A DNA stretch of 5,272 bases. Source: JBBIVP01 sp037439705 [NCBI: bacterium] (GTDB lineage: Bacteria; JBBIVP01). The stretch lies in assembly GCA_037439705.1 (NCBI GenBank), contig JBBIVP010000149.1, positions 1 to 5,272 of the forward strand, given 5' to 3'. Position numbers and translations under genes: made by a program. Below, one piece after another: positions 1 through 5,272 of the stretch (positions are counted from its first letter, which is position 1; each line of letters opens with the position of its first letter). A model generated the notes under the pieces. The model was given only the letters and a program-made list of their open reading frames with translations, ran no database searches and was not told the origin of the DNA.

Positions 1-323
1 TCATAGTGCCTGAAGAGGTATGAAATTGTTACAAAAAGAATTGTAGCAAATGAAGATGCCTTGAGGATCTCATAAAGTTCCCTTCCCGGCCCGGATAATC
101 TCATTGAGCGGTAAAGTCCAAATGAAAGATAGACAGGAATCCATACGAATGGGATCAGTATCATAAATTTTATGTATTCAATGAATGGCGGAATCCCCTT
201 TGTGACAGGGACTATCGGAAGGTAAAATCTCTGGTAATAGGAAAAGAGCCATATCCCCATAATGACAGACATATCGACCATTATGAAAAGGCTTTGAAAG
301 AACTGTGCGTATTTCTTGAACAT
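1..323 (-). CDS. Polyprenyl-phosphate sugar phosphotransferase, N-terminal part (runs off left edge)
   Basis: This is a partial gene: 107 codons are visible and the C-terminus lies beyond base 1. The N-terminus looks like the membrane domain of WbaP/exopolysaccharide-type enzymes, which move a hexose-1-phosphate onto undecaprenyl phosphate at the inner membrane. Visible traits are a first hydrophobic helix with an aspartate (D17) ending in a YYQRF motif near residues 29-33, a KGIPP motif at 42-46, a second helix at about 52-68 followed by GLYR at 69-72, and a third helix starting near 88. The catalytic bacterial sugar transferase domain would be at the missing C-terminus, so sugar specificity cannot be judged. 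The ATG follows the TAA of the upstream lipoprotein gene directly and in the same frame. Only a weak GGA precedes it, so translation probably depends on coupling. The family call rests on pattern recognition of the N-terminal half alone. Confidence 0.7.
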   Translation of the reverse strand, partial: MFKKYAQFFQSLFIMVDMSVIMGIWLFSYYQRFYLPIVPVTKGIPPFIEYIKFMILIPFVWIPVYLSFGLYRSMRLSGPGRELYEILKASSFATILFVTISYLFRHY

Positions 324-1616
324 TTATTCCAGATAGAACCTTCTTCCTTTTACATAAGAATAGCCATTTCCATAAAGCCACCATTCGCCATCAGCAAAAA
401 TTGTTTTTATATAAGAAAGTTCAACGGGATAGGTATAAACGGAAATGAAATAATGGCGTAATGAGGAAAATTCCAATTTTATCTTTTCAAATCCAGCAAT
501 TTTTGATGACGAAACTTTTCTCTCTCCTCCATCAACTACAATCCTCCAGAGGACATTTCCCTTTGAATCACTGAATTCAATGAGGGTAAATCCTGTAAGG
601 GAACTCTCCCACTCCACATCGGGAAGTTCCTTAAATTCTTCATCAGAAGAAGGCTTTGATATGATAGGTTGAGACGGAAATGAAAGGTCAAGAGAGGAGA
701 TTTTATCCTTTGCAGAAGATTTATTTATAAAATTAATAGATACCGAACCGGTTATTTCATCATCAGATAACTCAGATGGTGTTCCCCTTTCATCTATATT
801 TTCTGCCCTACCAATAACAATGAATCCATCATCCTTGGAAAGCATATCGGGATTTGGGAGTTTGAGTTCGTATGAAGATTTTTTCTGATAAATCTCTTTG
901 TAAATGGGCTTATCATTCCATCGCCCTCCAAAAAGGAAATAATAGGAAATCTCAATTTTTTCATCTATTCCGGAAGGAGGGATTATCTTTACAGAAAGTG
1001 GGATTATTGGTTCATAAAGAAGATTAAGCGGTGAAGTAATGCTCTCTCCCTCTTTTGTGAACTGGACATCATTTTTTCCAAATAACTTTGGCTTATCATT
1101 TTCTTCATAATAAACCCCAACAAGAACAGACGATGTTGGAACCTTAGGAAATTTTAAGTCCATTGAATACTCTCCTTTTCCTCCATCAACAGTTGTTTCA
1201 GTTATTCCTCCAGGGTAGGCAAAAATTTTAACAGAACCTGTTAAAGAAGAAGACATTGATATCCCTCCTGTTACACTGGAAGTATAGGTTTCACAGGAAG
1301 AATTTATATCAAAAACCTCAAGACTTGACCTTTCAGAACGATATGTAAGGTATGGTTCACCTTCCCTCTTGAAGGTTATAAAATATGGTTTAAAAACGCT
1401 TTTTATATGAACCTCTCCATTTTCACCTGTTTTCACGGTCTCTGTAATTCCTGAAACATAAATCTCAAGGTCTTTTATCGGATTACCGCATATGTCCTTA
1501 ACGATGAGGTCAAGTGGTCCTGTTGTTATTCCTGGAACAGGAATGTTCTCAGAAACATGGGTTCCACAGGAAATAGCAAATGTAGCAAATAAAAAAACAA
1601 ATAAAATTCTCTTCAA
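324..1616 (-). CDS. Predicted lipoprotein with carboxypeptidase-regulatory-like and FN3-like beta domains
   Basis: This 430-residue protein starts at TTG. The start is supported by AAGGAGG six bases upstream and by a proper lipoprotein signal right after it: K2, R3, a hydrophobic stretch at 4-15, and the lipobox A14-I15-S16-C17. The mature protein should be lipid-anchored at C17. The rest is rich in beta-prone and Ser/Thr/Gly/Pro residues with no further membrane segment. Residues about 34-110 resemble a carboxypeptidase-regulatory-like (transthyretin/Ig-type) domain, with the pattern DICGNPIKDLEIYV and then TGENGEV. A second beta unit spans about 125-200. Residues about 313-400 look FN3-like, with PxISKPSSDE, a tryptophan at 336, and a late aromatic strand. 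C43 and C108 could pair. The domain labels are weak structural inferences, and no specific function is recognised. It sits between a GerW-like gene and a sugar transferase gene, which suggests an envelope role. Confidence 0.75.
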   Translation of the reverse strand: MKRILFVFLFATFAISCGTHVSENIPVPGITTGPLDLIVKDICGNPIKDLEIYVSGITETVKTGENGEVHIKSVFKPYFITFKREGEPYLTYRSERSSLEVFDINSSCETYTSSVTGGISMSSSLTGSVKIFAYPGGITETTVDGGKGEYSMDLKFPKVPTSSVLVGVYYEENDKPKLFGKNDVQFTKEGESITSPLNLLYEPIIPLSVKIIPPSGIDEKIEISYYFLFGGRWNDKPIYKEIYQKKSSYELKLPNPDMLSKDDGFIVIGRAENIDERGTPSELSDDEITGSVSINFINKSSAKDKISSLDLSFPSQPIISKPSSDEEFKELPDVEWESSLTGFTLIEFSDSKGNVLWRIVVDGGERKVSSSKIAGFEKIKLEFSSLRHYFISVYTYPVELSYIKTIFADGEWWLYGNGYSYVKGRRFYLE

Positions 1617-1617
1617 T

Positions 1618-1977
1618 TTATTCCTCCTTCTTTCCGATTATTTTATCAAGAAGCTCGGGAACAAGGTCTATTGCTTTTGTTAAAGCTCCCTTGAGACCCT
1701 CTCCAACTGTATAAAGGGTCGCCCTTCCTTCTTTTGTTATTACGAGTAATGCAACAGGGTCAATTGAAAGTGCTCCACCTGTCCCACCCGAATCAAGAGA
1801 ACCCCTCTTCTCGCTCACCCCCCTGTTTAAAGAACCCACCCCAAAACCAATTCTGACCCTTGATATGGGAACAACGGTCAGACCCTCAACGACGAAAGGC
1901 TTTCCAATTACCGTTTCGGTTTTAACCATTCCTGTAAGCCCATCAAAGAGTGAACTAAGTATTTCCTTTGCATCCAT
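1618..1977 (-). CDS. GerW/YtfJ-family protein
   Basis: This short protein (119 residues) matches the GerW/YtfJ family. It has an N-terminal amphipathic segment (AKEILSSLFDGL), then a VIGKPFVVEGLTVVPIS stretch, a glycine-rich IGFGVGS segment, a second GGTGGALSIDP segment, and VALLVITKEG leading into TLYTVGEG. B. subtilis GerW is needed for spore germination, but relatives occur widely in non-sporulating bacteria and archaea, and the family's biochemical role is not known to me. There are two tandem ATGs. The first (at 1980) is only 2 nt from the AAAGGAGG motif, while the second (at 1977) is 5 nt from it and is chosen here. If the first is used, the protein is one residue longer. The gene overlaps the end of the DUF2953 gene (TGATG or ATGA type), and the lipoprotein start follows its stop after one base. 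The C-terminus is a charged helix ending in KKEE. Confidence 0.85.
   Translation of the reverse strand: MDAKEILSSLFDGLTGMVKTETVIGKPFVVEGLTVVPISRVRIGFGVGSLNRGVSEKRGSLDSGGTGGALSIDPVALLVITKEGRATLYTVGEGLKGALTKAIDLVPELLDKIIGKKEE
1623..1629 (-). promoter_or_regulatory. Strong ribosome binding site for the lipoprotein gene
   Basis: AAGGAGG lies 6 nt upstream of the TTG at 1616, inside the last codons of the GerW-like gene. It decides the non-ATG start, which also yields an ideal lipoprotein signal peptide. Confidence 0.85.
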
Positions 1978-2405
1978 CATTTCCTCCTTTTATATGAATT
2001 ATATAAAATTTTTAAAAACTTTAAAACCCTTATTCCAAATACTGTTTCAATCTCTATAAAAAATGGAAGCCTTTCAAAGGAAATGGCATTTTCAATTGGC
2101 AAAAAGGGAGAAACCGCTGAAAAAAACCCAAAAAGGATTCCTGAATAAAAAGGGTCATCAAATCCACCATTCACTTTTACCTTCAAGGATGTAAGAAAAA
2201 ACGGGTTATCTTTTAAATTTGAGAATATAAAACTTATGGTCTCAACGGGAGAAGAGCTACCTTTACCCTTCAATCTCCACTCCCTTCCAAGAATCCTCAG
2301 ATAACTCCCTGTTTCCCTTATCGTTAAGACCAGTATTTTAAAAGGAAAATAAATTTCAAAAAAGGAAACCCTGCCCAGCATAGCCCTCATTCTAAATCCC
2401 CTCAT
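1977..2405 (-). CDS. DUF2953 (YtfI-like) family protein
   Basis: This 142-residue basic protein is assigned to DUF2953 from its central motif: GGFDDPFYSGILFGFFSAV at about 80-98, which matches the family's 'G-D-P-x-x-[ST]G-x-x-x-G' core. Support comes from its position directly before a GerW/YtfJ gene, because ytfI and ytfJ are neighbours in B. subtilis and relatives. The rest is hydrophobic and beta-like, ending in a basic YKRRK tail. I see no clear signal peptide, and the protein seems shorter than Bacillus YtfI, so an N-terminal membrane segment may be missing. The function of the family is unknown. The ATG at 2405 overlaps the metG stop as ATGA and has AAAGG 7 nt upstream. Met6 at 2390 also has a usable SD (GAGGGG, 7 nt upstream), so the start could be five codons later. 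Confidence 0.62.
   Translation of the reverse strand: MRGFRMRAMLGRVSFFEIYFPFKILVLTIRETGSYLRILGREWRLKGKGSSSPVETISFIFSNLKDNPFFLTSLKVKVNGGFDDPFYSGILFGFFSAVSPFLPIENAISFERLPFFIEIETVFGIRVLKFLKILYNSYKRRK
1983..1990 (-). promoter_or_regulatory. Strong ribosome binding site for the GerW-like gene
   Basis: AAAGGAGG lies inside the 3' end of the DUF2953 gene. It is 5 nt from the ATG at 1977 but only 2 nt from the ATG at 1980, favouring the second of the two tandem start codons. Confidence 0.8.
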
Positions 2406-4711
2406 TCTTCAACCTTTGGGAAAAGTATCTCTCCCTTGCTCACAGGAACCTCCTGATTTATAACCTCATTTTTTATAACTTCCTTGAATGATACCTCCTC
2501 TATTTCTCTTTCCATTCCAAGAAGTTTCCACATCTTCTCGGCGCTTTCTGGCATAAATGGATAAAGCATAAGGGCTGAAAATCTCAAATAGCTCGCCACA
2601 TTTGAAAGAACCTCCTTCACCTTCTTTTCTTTTTTCTCCTGCCAAAGTTTCCATGGTGCATTCTCATCAAGATATCTGTTTAATTCATCAAACAGTGCCC
2701 ATATATTTGTCAGAGCTCTGTAGAAATCTATCATCTCCATCGAAGAAATGTAGCCGTTGAATATGTGATTGAATTTCTCCTTGAGTTTCGCCTCCCTGGA
2801 ACCTGTGAATTTTGCCTTTTCAAGACTTCCCCTGAAGTATCTCCACGACATATCAAGCGTCCTCTTCACAAGATTACCGAGGTTATTGGCAAGGTCTGAA
2901 TTTATTCTCTGAATGAGGGACTTTATTGAAAAATCTCCATCAAGTCCAAGGGGAACCTCTCTGAAAAGGAAGAACCTGAACTGGTCAACCCCGTATTTTT
3001 CAACCACCATCTTCGGGTCGACCACATTTCCGAGGGATTTGCTCATTTTCTTTCCATCAACAGTCCACCATCCGTGCGCAAAGATGCTTTTCGGAAGTGG
3101 AAGCCCTGCGGACATAAGAAAAGCCGGCCAGTAAACAGCATGAAACCTCAATATGTCCTTCCCTATGAAATGGACATCAGCAGGCCAGATTGCCGAAAAT
3201 ACCTCTGAAGAGGGAAATCCGACACCGCTCAGATAATTGACAAGCGCATCAAACCAGACATAGATTGTATGTTCATTATCAGTAGGAACCTTTATCCCCC
3301 ATTTAACCGTTTTTCTCGTTATGCTTATATCCCTCAAACCCTCTTTAACAAATGAAATAACCTCGTTTCTCTTTGAATCTGGCATTATAAAATTTGGATT
3401 TTCTTCATAAAGTCTTAAAAGCCTGTCCTGATATTTTGAGAGCCTGAAAAAATAAGTTTTTTCCTTCACTTTTTCAACCTCTCTTCCACAGGATGGACAC
3501 TTTCCATCAACGAGTTCACCATCTGTCCAGAAACTCTCACAGGGAACACAATACCAATCCTCATAATCTCCAAGATATATATCCCCCTTCTCATAGATTC
3601 TTTTCCAGAACTCTATAACAGCCATTTCGTGCCTTTCTTCGGTTGTCCTTATGAAGTCATCGTTTGAAATGTTCAGAATCCTCCATAGTTCTTTGTATCT
3701 ATGAACCACCCTGTTCGCAAGTTCAATGGGAGTTATACCCTCCATCTCCGCCTGCTTCTCTATCTTCCTTCCGTGCTCATCAGTTCCTGTGAGAAAAAAC
3801 ACGCTCTTTCCGTTAAGCCTCTGGAACCTTGCAAGGACATCCGCAGCAATGGTTGTGTAGGAGTGCCCTATATGAGGGAGGTCATTAACATAATATATGG
3901 GGGTTGTAATATAAAACATCTCTCCCCTTCCCTTTGCCCAGACATTTCCCTTTGTAAACTTCATTTCTCCCCCTTCGTCTATTTTTATAACATAACTTCC
4001 TGAAAGTGGCTCTATCTCCTTCACAATTCCATCGCCCGCTGGTGTTGAAACCCTTGTGCCTTCAGGAAGAAATTTCTTTCTTTCAGAGGAATAAAAATCA
4101 GCCTCATAGGCAAGACAGCACATTAGCCTTCCGCATATTCCAGATACCTTCTGTGGATTTACAAAAAGGTTTTGTTCCCTAACCATTTTGAGCGTGATTG
4201 ATTCAAACTCATTTATAAATCGCGCACAGCATAAGGGAAGACCGCAGGGCCCAATTCCACCACCTATTTTCGTTGCATCCCTTACTCCAATCTGTTTCAT
4301 CTCTATTGTGAGATTGAGTGTCTTAGCAAGGTCCCTAACAAGCTTTCTGAAATCAACCCTTTGCGGAGCTGAAAAATAAAAAATAACCTTTTTTCCATCA
4401 AGACTCATCTCACTCTCAATAAGTTTCATATTAAGGTCGTGCTCCTTAATTTTCTCCTTACAAATCTCAAATGCTTTCTCCGCTATTGCCTTATTATCAA
4501 AATTTTGAGATATGTCCTCATCTGTAGCCCTCCTTATTATTTCAAAAACCCCCTTTATTTCTTCCTCGGTCTCCATTACCCCCATCACCCTTCCCAAAAA
4601 TTCTTTACCATCTTTTAAAACCACAACACAATCACCTGGCACAAAAAAACCATCCTTCTCCACACATGTGTCCACACAAAAAATTCCTGTTTTTACTCTG
4701 AGATACCTCAT
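2402..4711 (-). CDS. metG: RicT/YaaT (PSP1 domain) fused to methionyl-tRNA synthetase
   Basis: One uninterrupted 769-codon frame encodes two complete proteins. Residues 1 to about 260 resemble RicT/YaaT. The cysteine motifs GPCGLPLCC (C156, C161, C162) and GICGRLMCC (C193, C198, C199) are intact, and an LPEGTRVSTPAGDGIV tail follows. In B. subtilis, RicT works with RicA and RicF as a 4Fe-4S complex that aids RNase Y-dependent mRNA maturation. Residues 265-769 are a class I MetRS that charges tRNA-Met with methionine using ATP: HIGH at 280-283, a single zinc knuckle C388/C391/C405/C408, KMSKS at 555-559, and an anticodon-domain NAPW at 684-687. The MetRS part (505 residues) has the usual core length and lacks the C-terminal EMAP-like tRNA-binding extension. 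The ATG at 4711 is the first possible start, because an in-frame TAA lies two codons upstream. No SD precedes it. Met265 could start a free MetRS. The MetRS assignment is near certain and the RicT assignment strong. Confidence 0.95.
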   Translation of the reverse strand: MRYLRVKTGIFCVDTCVEKDGFFVPGDCVVVLKDGKEFLGRVMGVMETEEEIKGVFEIIRRATDEDISQNFDNKAIAEKAFEICKEKIKEHDLNMKLIESEMSLDGKKVIFYFSAPQRVDFRKLVRDLAKTLNLTIEMKQIGVRDATKIGGGIGPCGLPLCCARFINEFESITLKMVREQNLFVNPQKVSGICGRLMCCLAYEADFYSSERKKFLPEGTRVSTPAGDGIVKEIEPLSGSYVIKIDEGGEMKFTKGNVWAKGRGEMFYITTPIYYVNDLPHIGHSYTTIAADVLARFQRLNGKSVFFLTGTDEHGRKIEKQAEMEGITPIELANRVVHRYKELWRILNISNDDFIRTTEERHEMAVIEFWKRIYEKGDIYLGDYEDWYCVPCESFWTDGELVDGKCPSCGREVEKVKEKTYFFRLSKYQDRLLRLYEENPNFIMPDSKRNEVISFVKEGLRDISITRKTVKWGIKVPTDNEHTIYVWFDALVNYLSGVGFPSSEVFSAIWPADVHFIGKDILRFHAVYWPAFLMSAGLPLPKSIFAHGWWTVDGKKMSKSLGNVVDPKMVVEKYGVDQFRFFLFREVPLGLDGDFSIKSLIQRINSDLANNLGNLVKRTLDMSWRYFRGSLEKAKFTGSREAKLKEKFNHIFNGYISSMEMIDFYRALTNIWALFDELNRYLDENAPWKLWQEKKEKKVKEVLSNVASYLRFSALMLYPFMPESAEKMWKLLGMEREIEEVSFKEVIKNEVINQEVPVSKGEILFPKVEE
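3922..3929 (-). promoter_or_regulatory. Possible internal ribosome binding site at the RicT/MetRS junction
   Basis: The purine tract AAGGGGAG sits 2 nt (4 nt counted from GGGG) before the in-frame ATG of Met265, the point where free-standing MetRS proteins begin. A further AAAGGG lies just upstream. This could be a relic of a once separate metG start or an active internal site giving free MetRS. The spacing is short, and a purine-rich codon run (Lys-Gly-Arg-Gly-Glu) could produce it by chance. Confidence 0.4.
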
Positions 4712-4718
4712 TGATTAA

Positions 4719-4746
4719 AGTTTATACAAAAGAGCAGTCATTTCAA
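4719..4746 (-). promoter_or_regulatory. Possible promoter of the ricT-metG operon
   Basis: On the minus strand TTGAAA (4746-4741) is followed after 16 bp by TAAACT (4724-4719), a 5/6 and a 4/6 match to consensus. An overlapping TATAAA (4726-4721) is a better -10 but then lacks a good -35. Either choice places the transcription start within a few bases of the ATG at 4711, the same geometry as the divergent promoter. No SD is present between the -10 box and the ATG. Confidence is moderate to low because the boxes are imperfect. Confidence 0.4.
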
Positions 4747-4926
4747 GGATATTTTTTTATCTTTGCAGTTTGTAAATTTCCTCCATAAGGAGCATAAAAA
4801 AGAGTTTTGCAGAAGACAGGGGAAAGTGAGAGGGGGTTTGAAAAAGATATAACCGGGTGGTAAAAAGAAAAAATATATCTAAAATTTTTAGTTAAATTGT
4901 ATTGATACTGAAATTTGCTCAAATTC

Positions 4927-4955
4927 TTGACTTTTGAAAATTTTTCCCTTATAAT
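4927..4955 (+). promoter_or_regulatory. Sigma70/sigmaA-type promoter of the rightward membrane-protein gene
   Basis: A -35 box TTGACT (4927-4932) and a perfect -10 box TATAAT (4950-4955) are separated by exactly 17 bp. The 60 bp upstream are strongly AT-rich and could act as an UP element. Transcription would be expected to begin about 6-8 bp after the -10 box, which falls on the ATG at 4962, so the transcript is predicted to be leaderless. Confidence 0.85.
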
Positions 4956-4961
4956 TTAATT

Positions 4962-5272
4962 ATGTGGCTGGCAATTGTGATAGGTGGAGCGATTGCATTA
5001 AGCTGGGCTTTTTTACCTTTTAATTCCGCAATTCTCTTTACAATTCTTGGGCTTATCCTTGGAGGAATTAGCCTTTATTTGGGATGGAGGTCAGAAAAAT
5101 TGATAAGAGAAATAAAAGAAATGATAAAGGAGTGGAGGGCGGAAACCAACAGGATGATTGATGATGGATTAAAGAGGCTTGAAAGGATAACAGAGGATGG
5201 AAGGAGAGAGACGAGGGAGTTTTTCAAAGAGACAGCGAGAATCCTTGCAAAGATGGATGAAAGGGCTGAAGA
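4962..5272 (+). CDS. Two-TM membrane protein with long charged helix, partial (runs off right edge)
   Basis: I do not recognise this gene. The 103 visible codons encode two hydrophobic helices (about residues 2-18 and 22-41) joined by a short LPFN turn. A long, highly charged, Glu/Arg/Lys-rich helical region runs from residue 43 to the window edge, with no proline and few glycines. Within it, 11-residue spacing is visible: IDDG at 66-69 and TEDG at 77-80, with hydrophobic positions recurring in the following block. This suggests a hendecad coiled coil or an amphipathic membrane-surface helix in the cytoplasm. The ATG lies 6 bp after a near-consensus -10 box and lacks an SD, pointing to leaderless expression. 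It is transcribed away from the metG operon. Candidate roles such as a scaffold, sensor or membrane-shaping protein are guesses. The C-terminus, which might hold a functional domain, is outside the window. Confidence 0.7.
   Translation, partial: MWLAIVIGGAIALSWAFLPFNSAILFTILGLILGGISLYLGWRSEKLIREIKEMIKEWRAETNRMIDDGLKRLERITEDGRRETREFFKETARILAKMDERAE

Larger units (their letters stand above)
4712..4961. other. Divergent AT-rich intergenic regulatory region
   Basis: These 250 bases separate the leftward metG operon from the rightward membrane-protein gene. They hold both predicted promoters, a 7-bp inverted repeat (AGATATA at 4845-4851 and TATATCT at 4874-4880), an adjoining near-palindrome at 4879-4891, and a 4-bp-stem hairpin around 4781-4792. 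No RNA gene, riboswitch or credible ORF was recognised. Confidence 0.6.

Noticed and set aside
178-384. Open frame on the minus strand (68 codons) across the lipoprotein/sugar transferase junction
   Set aside because: It overlaps two better-supported genes in another frame, has no SD and shows no recognisable protein features.
3917-3935. The RicT-MetRS fusion as a frameshift artefact
   Set aside because: A shift in either alternative frame would end RicT only 12-18 codons inside metG, an odd junction. The in-frame reading is simpler, although the G-rich run means re-sequencing is still a fair test.
1492-4718. Several plus-strand open frames of 63-100 codons, at 1492, 1865, 2913, 3701, 4188 and 4512, and a minus-strand frame at 2466-2654
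   Set aside because: They lie antisense to, or in another frame of, the well-supported minus-strand genes, with low-complexity or shadow-like translations.
4781-4792. CTCC-ATAA-GGAG hairpin as a terminator
   Set aside because: A 4-bp stem is too weak, and there is no convergent gene end here to terminate.
4757-4795. Twelve-codon minus-strand frame, and an 8-codon one at 4715-4741, upstream of the RicT-MetRS start, considered as leader peptides
   Set aside because: Neither has an SD, methionine-rich control codons or an attenuator-like hairpin, and the predicted transcription start lies downstream of both.
4885-4922. Alternative distal minus-strand promoter (TTGAGC or TTTGAG with TACAAT)
   Set aside because: The spacing and -35 match are poor in AT-rich DNA. 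It would imply a long leader with no recognisable T-box or other riboswitch for metG.

Overview
The window is AT-rich (roughly 40% G+C by eye). It uses AGA/AGG for arginine and ATA for isoleucine heavily, and it encodes a lipobox lipoprotein and a polyprenyl-phosphate sugar transferase. This suits a low-GC bacterium, plausibly an uncultured thermophilic lineage with an outer envelope, but the sequence alone does not fix the phylum. No tRNA, rRNA, CRISPR array or mobile element was seen.

Layout. From about 4711 down to 1, the minus strand carries one tight operon. Its genes in order of transcription are: (1) a 769-residue protein that fuses a full-length RicT/YaaT-like (PSP1) protein to a complete methionyl-tRNA synthetase; (2) a DUF2953 (YtfI-like) protein; (3) a GerW/YtfJ-family protein; (4) a large predicted lipoprotein built of beta-rich domains; (5) the first 107 codons of an undecaprenyl-phosphate sugar phosphotransferase, which runs off the left edge. 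The junctions are a 4-nt overlap, a 1- or 4-nt overlap, a 1-nt gap and a 0-nt gap, so co-transcription and translational coupling are likely. The two best Shine-Dalgarno sites lie inside the operon, before the GerW-like gene and the lipoprotein.

From 4712 to 4961 there is a divergent, AT-rich intergenic region. Rightward, a near-consensus promoter (TTGACT, 17 bp, TATAAT) ends 6 bp before an ATG. It drives a partial gene for a small membrane protein: two transmembrane helices, then a long charged helix with an 11-residue periodicity. Leftward, a weaker promoter has the same geometry next to the RicT-MetRS ATG. Neither start has a Shine-Dalgarno sequence, so both transcripts may be leaderless.

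The most notable item is the in-frame RicT-MetRS fusion. All six cysteines of the RicT motifs and all the MetRS signature motifs are intact. An SD-like purine tract lies just before the internal methionine where a free-standing MetRS would begin. The operon joins tRNA charging and RNA-processing-type functions to envelope genes. The functional link between these halves is inference.
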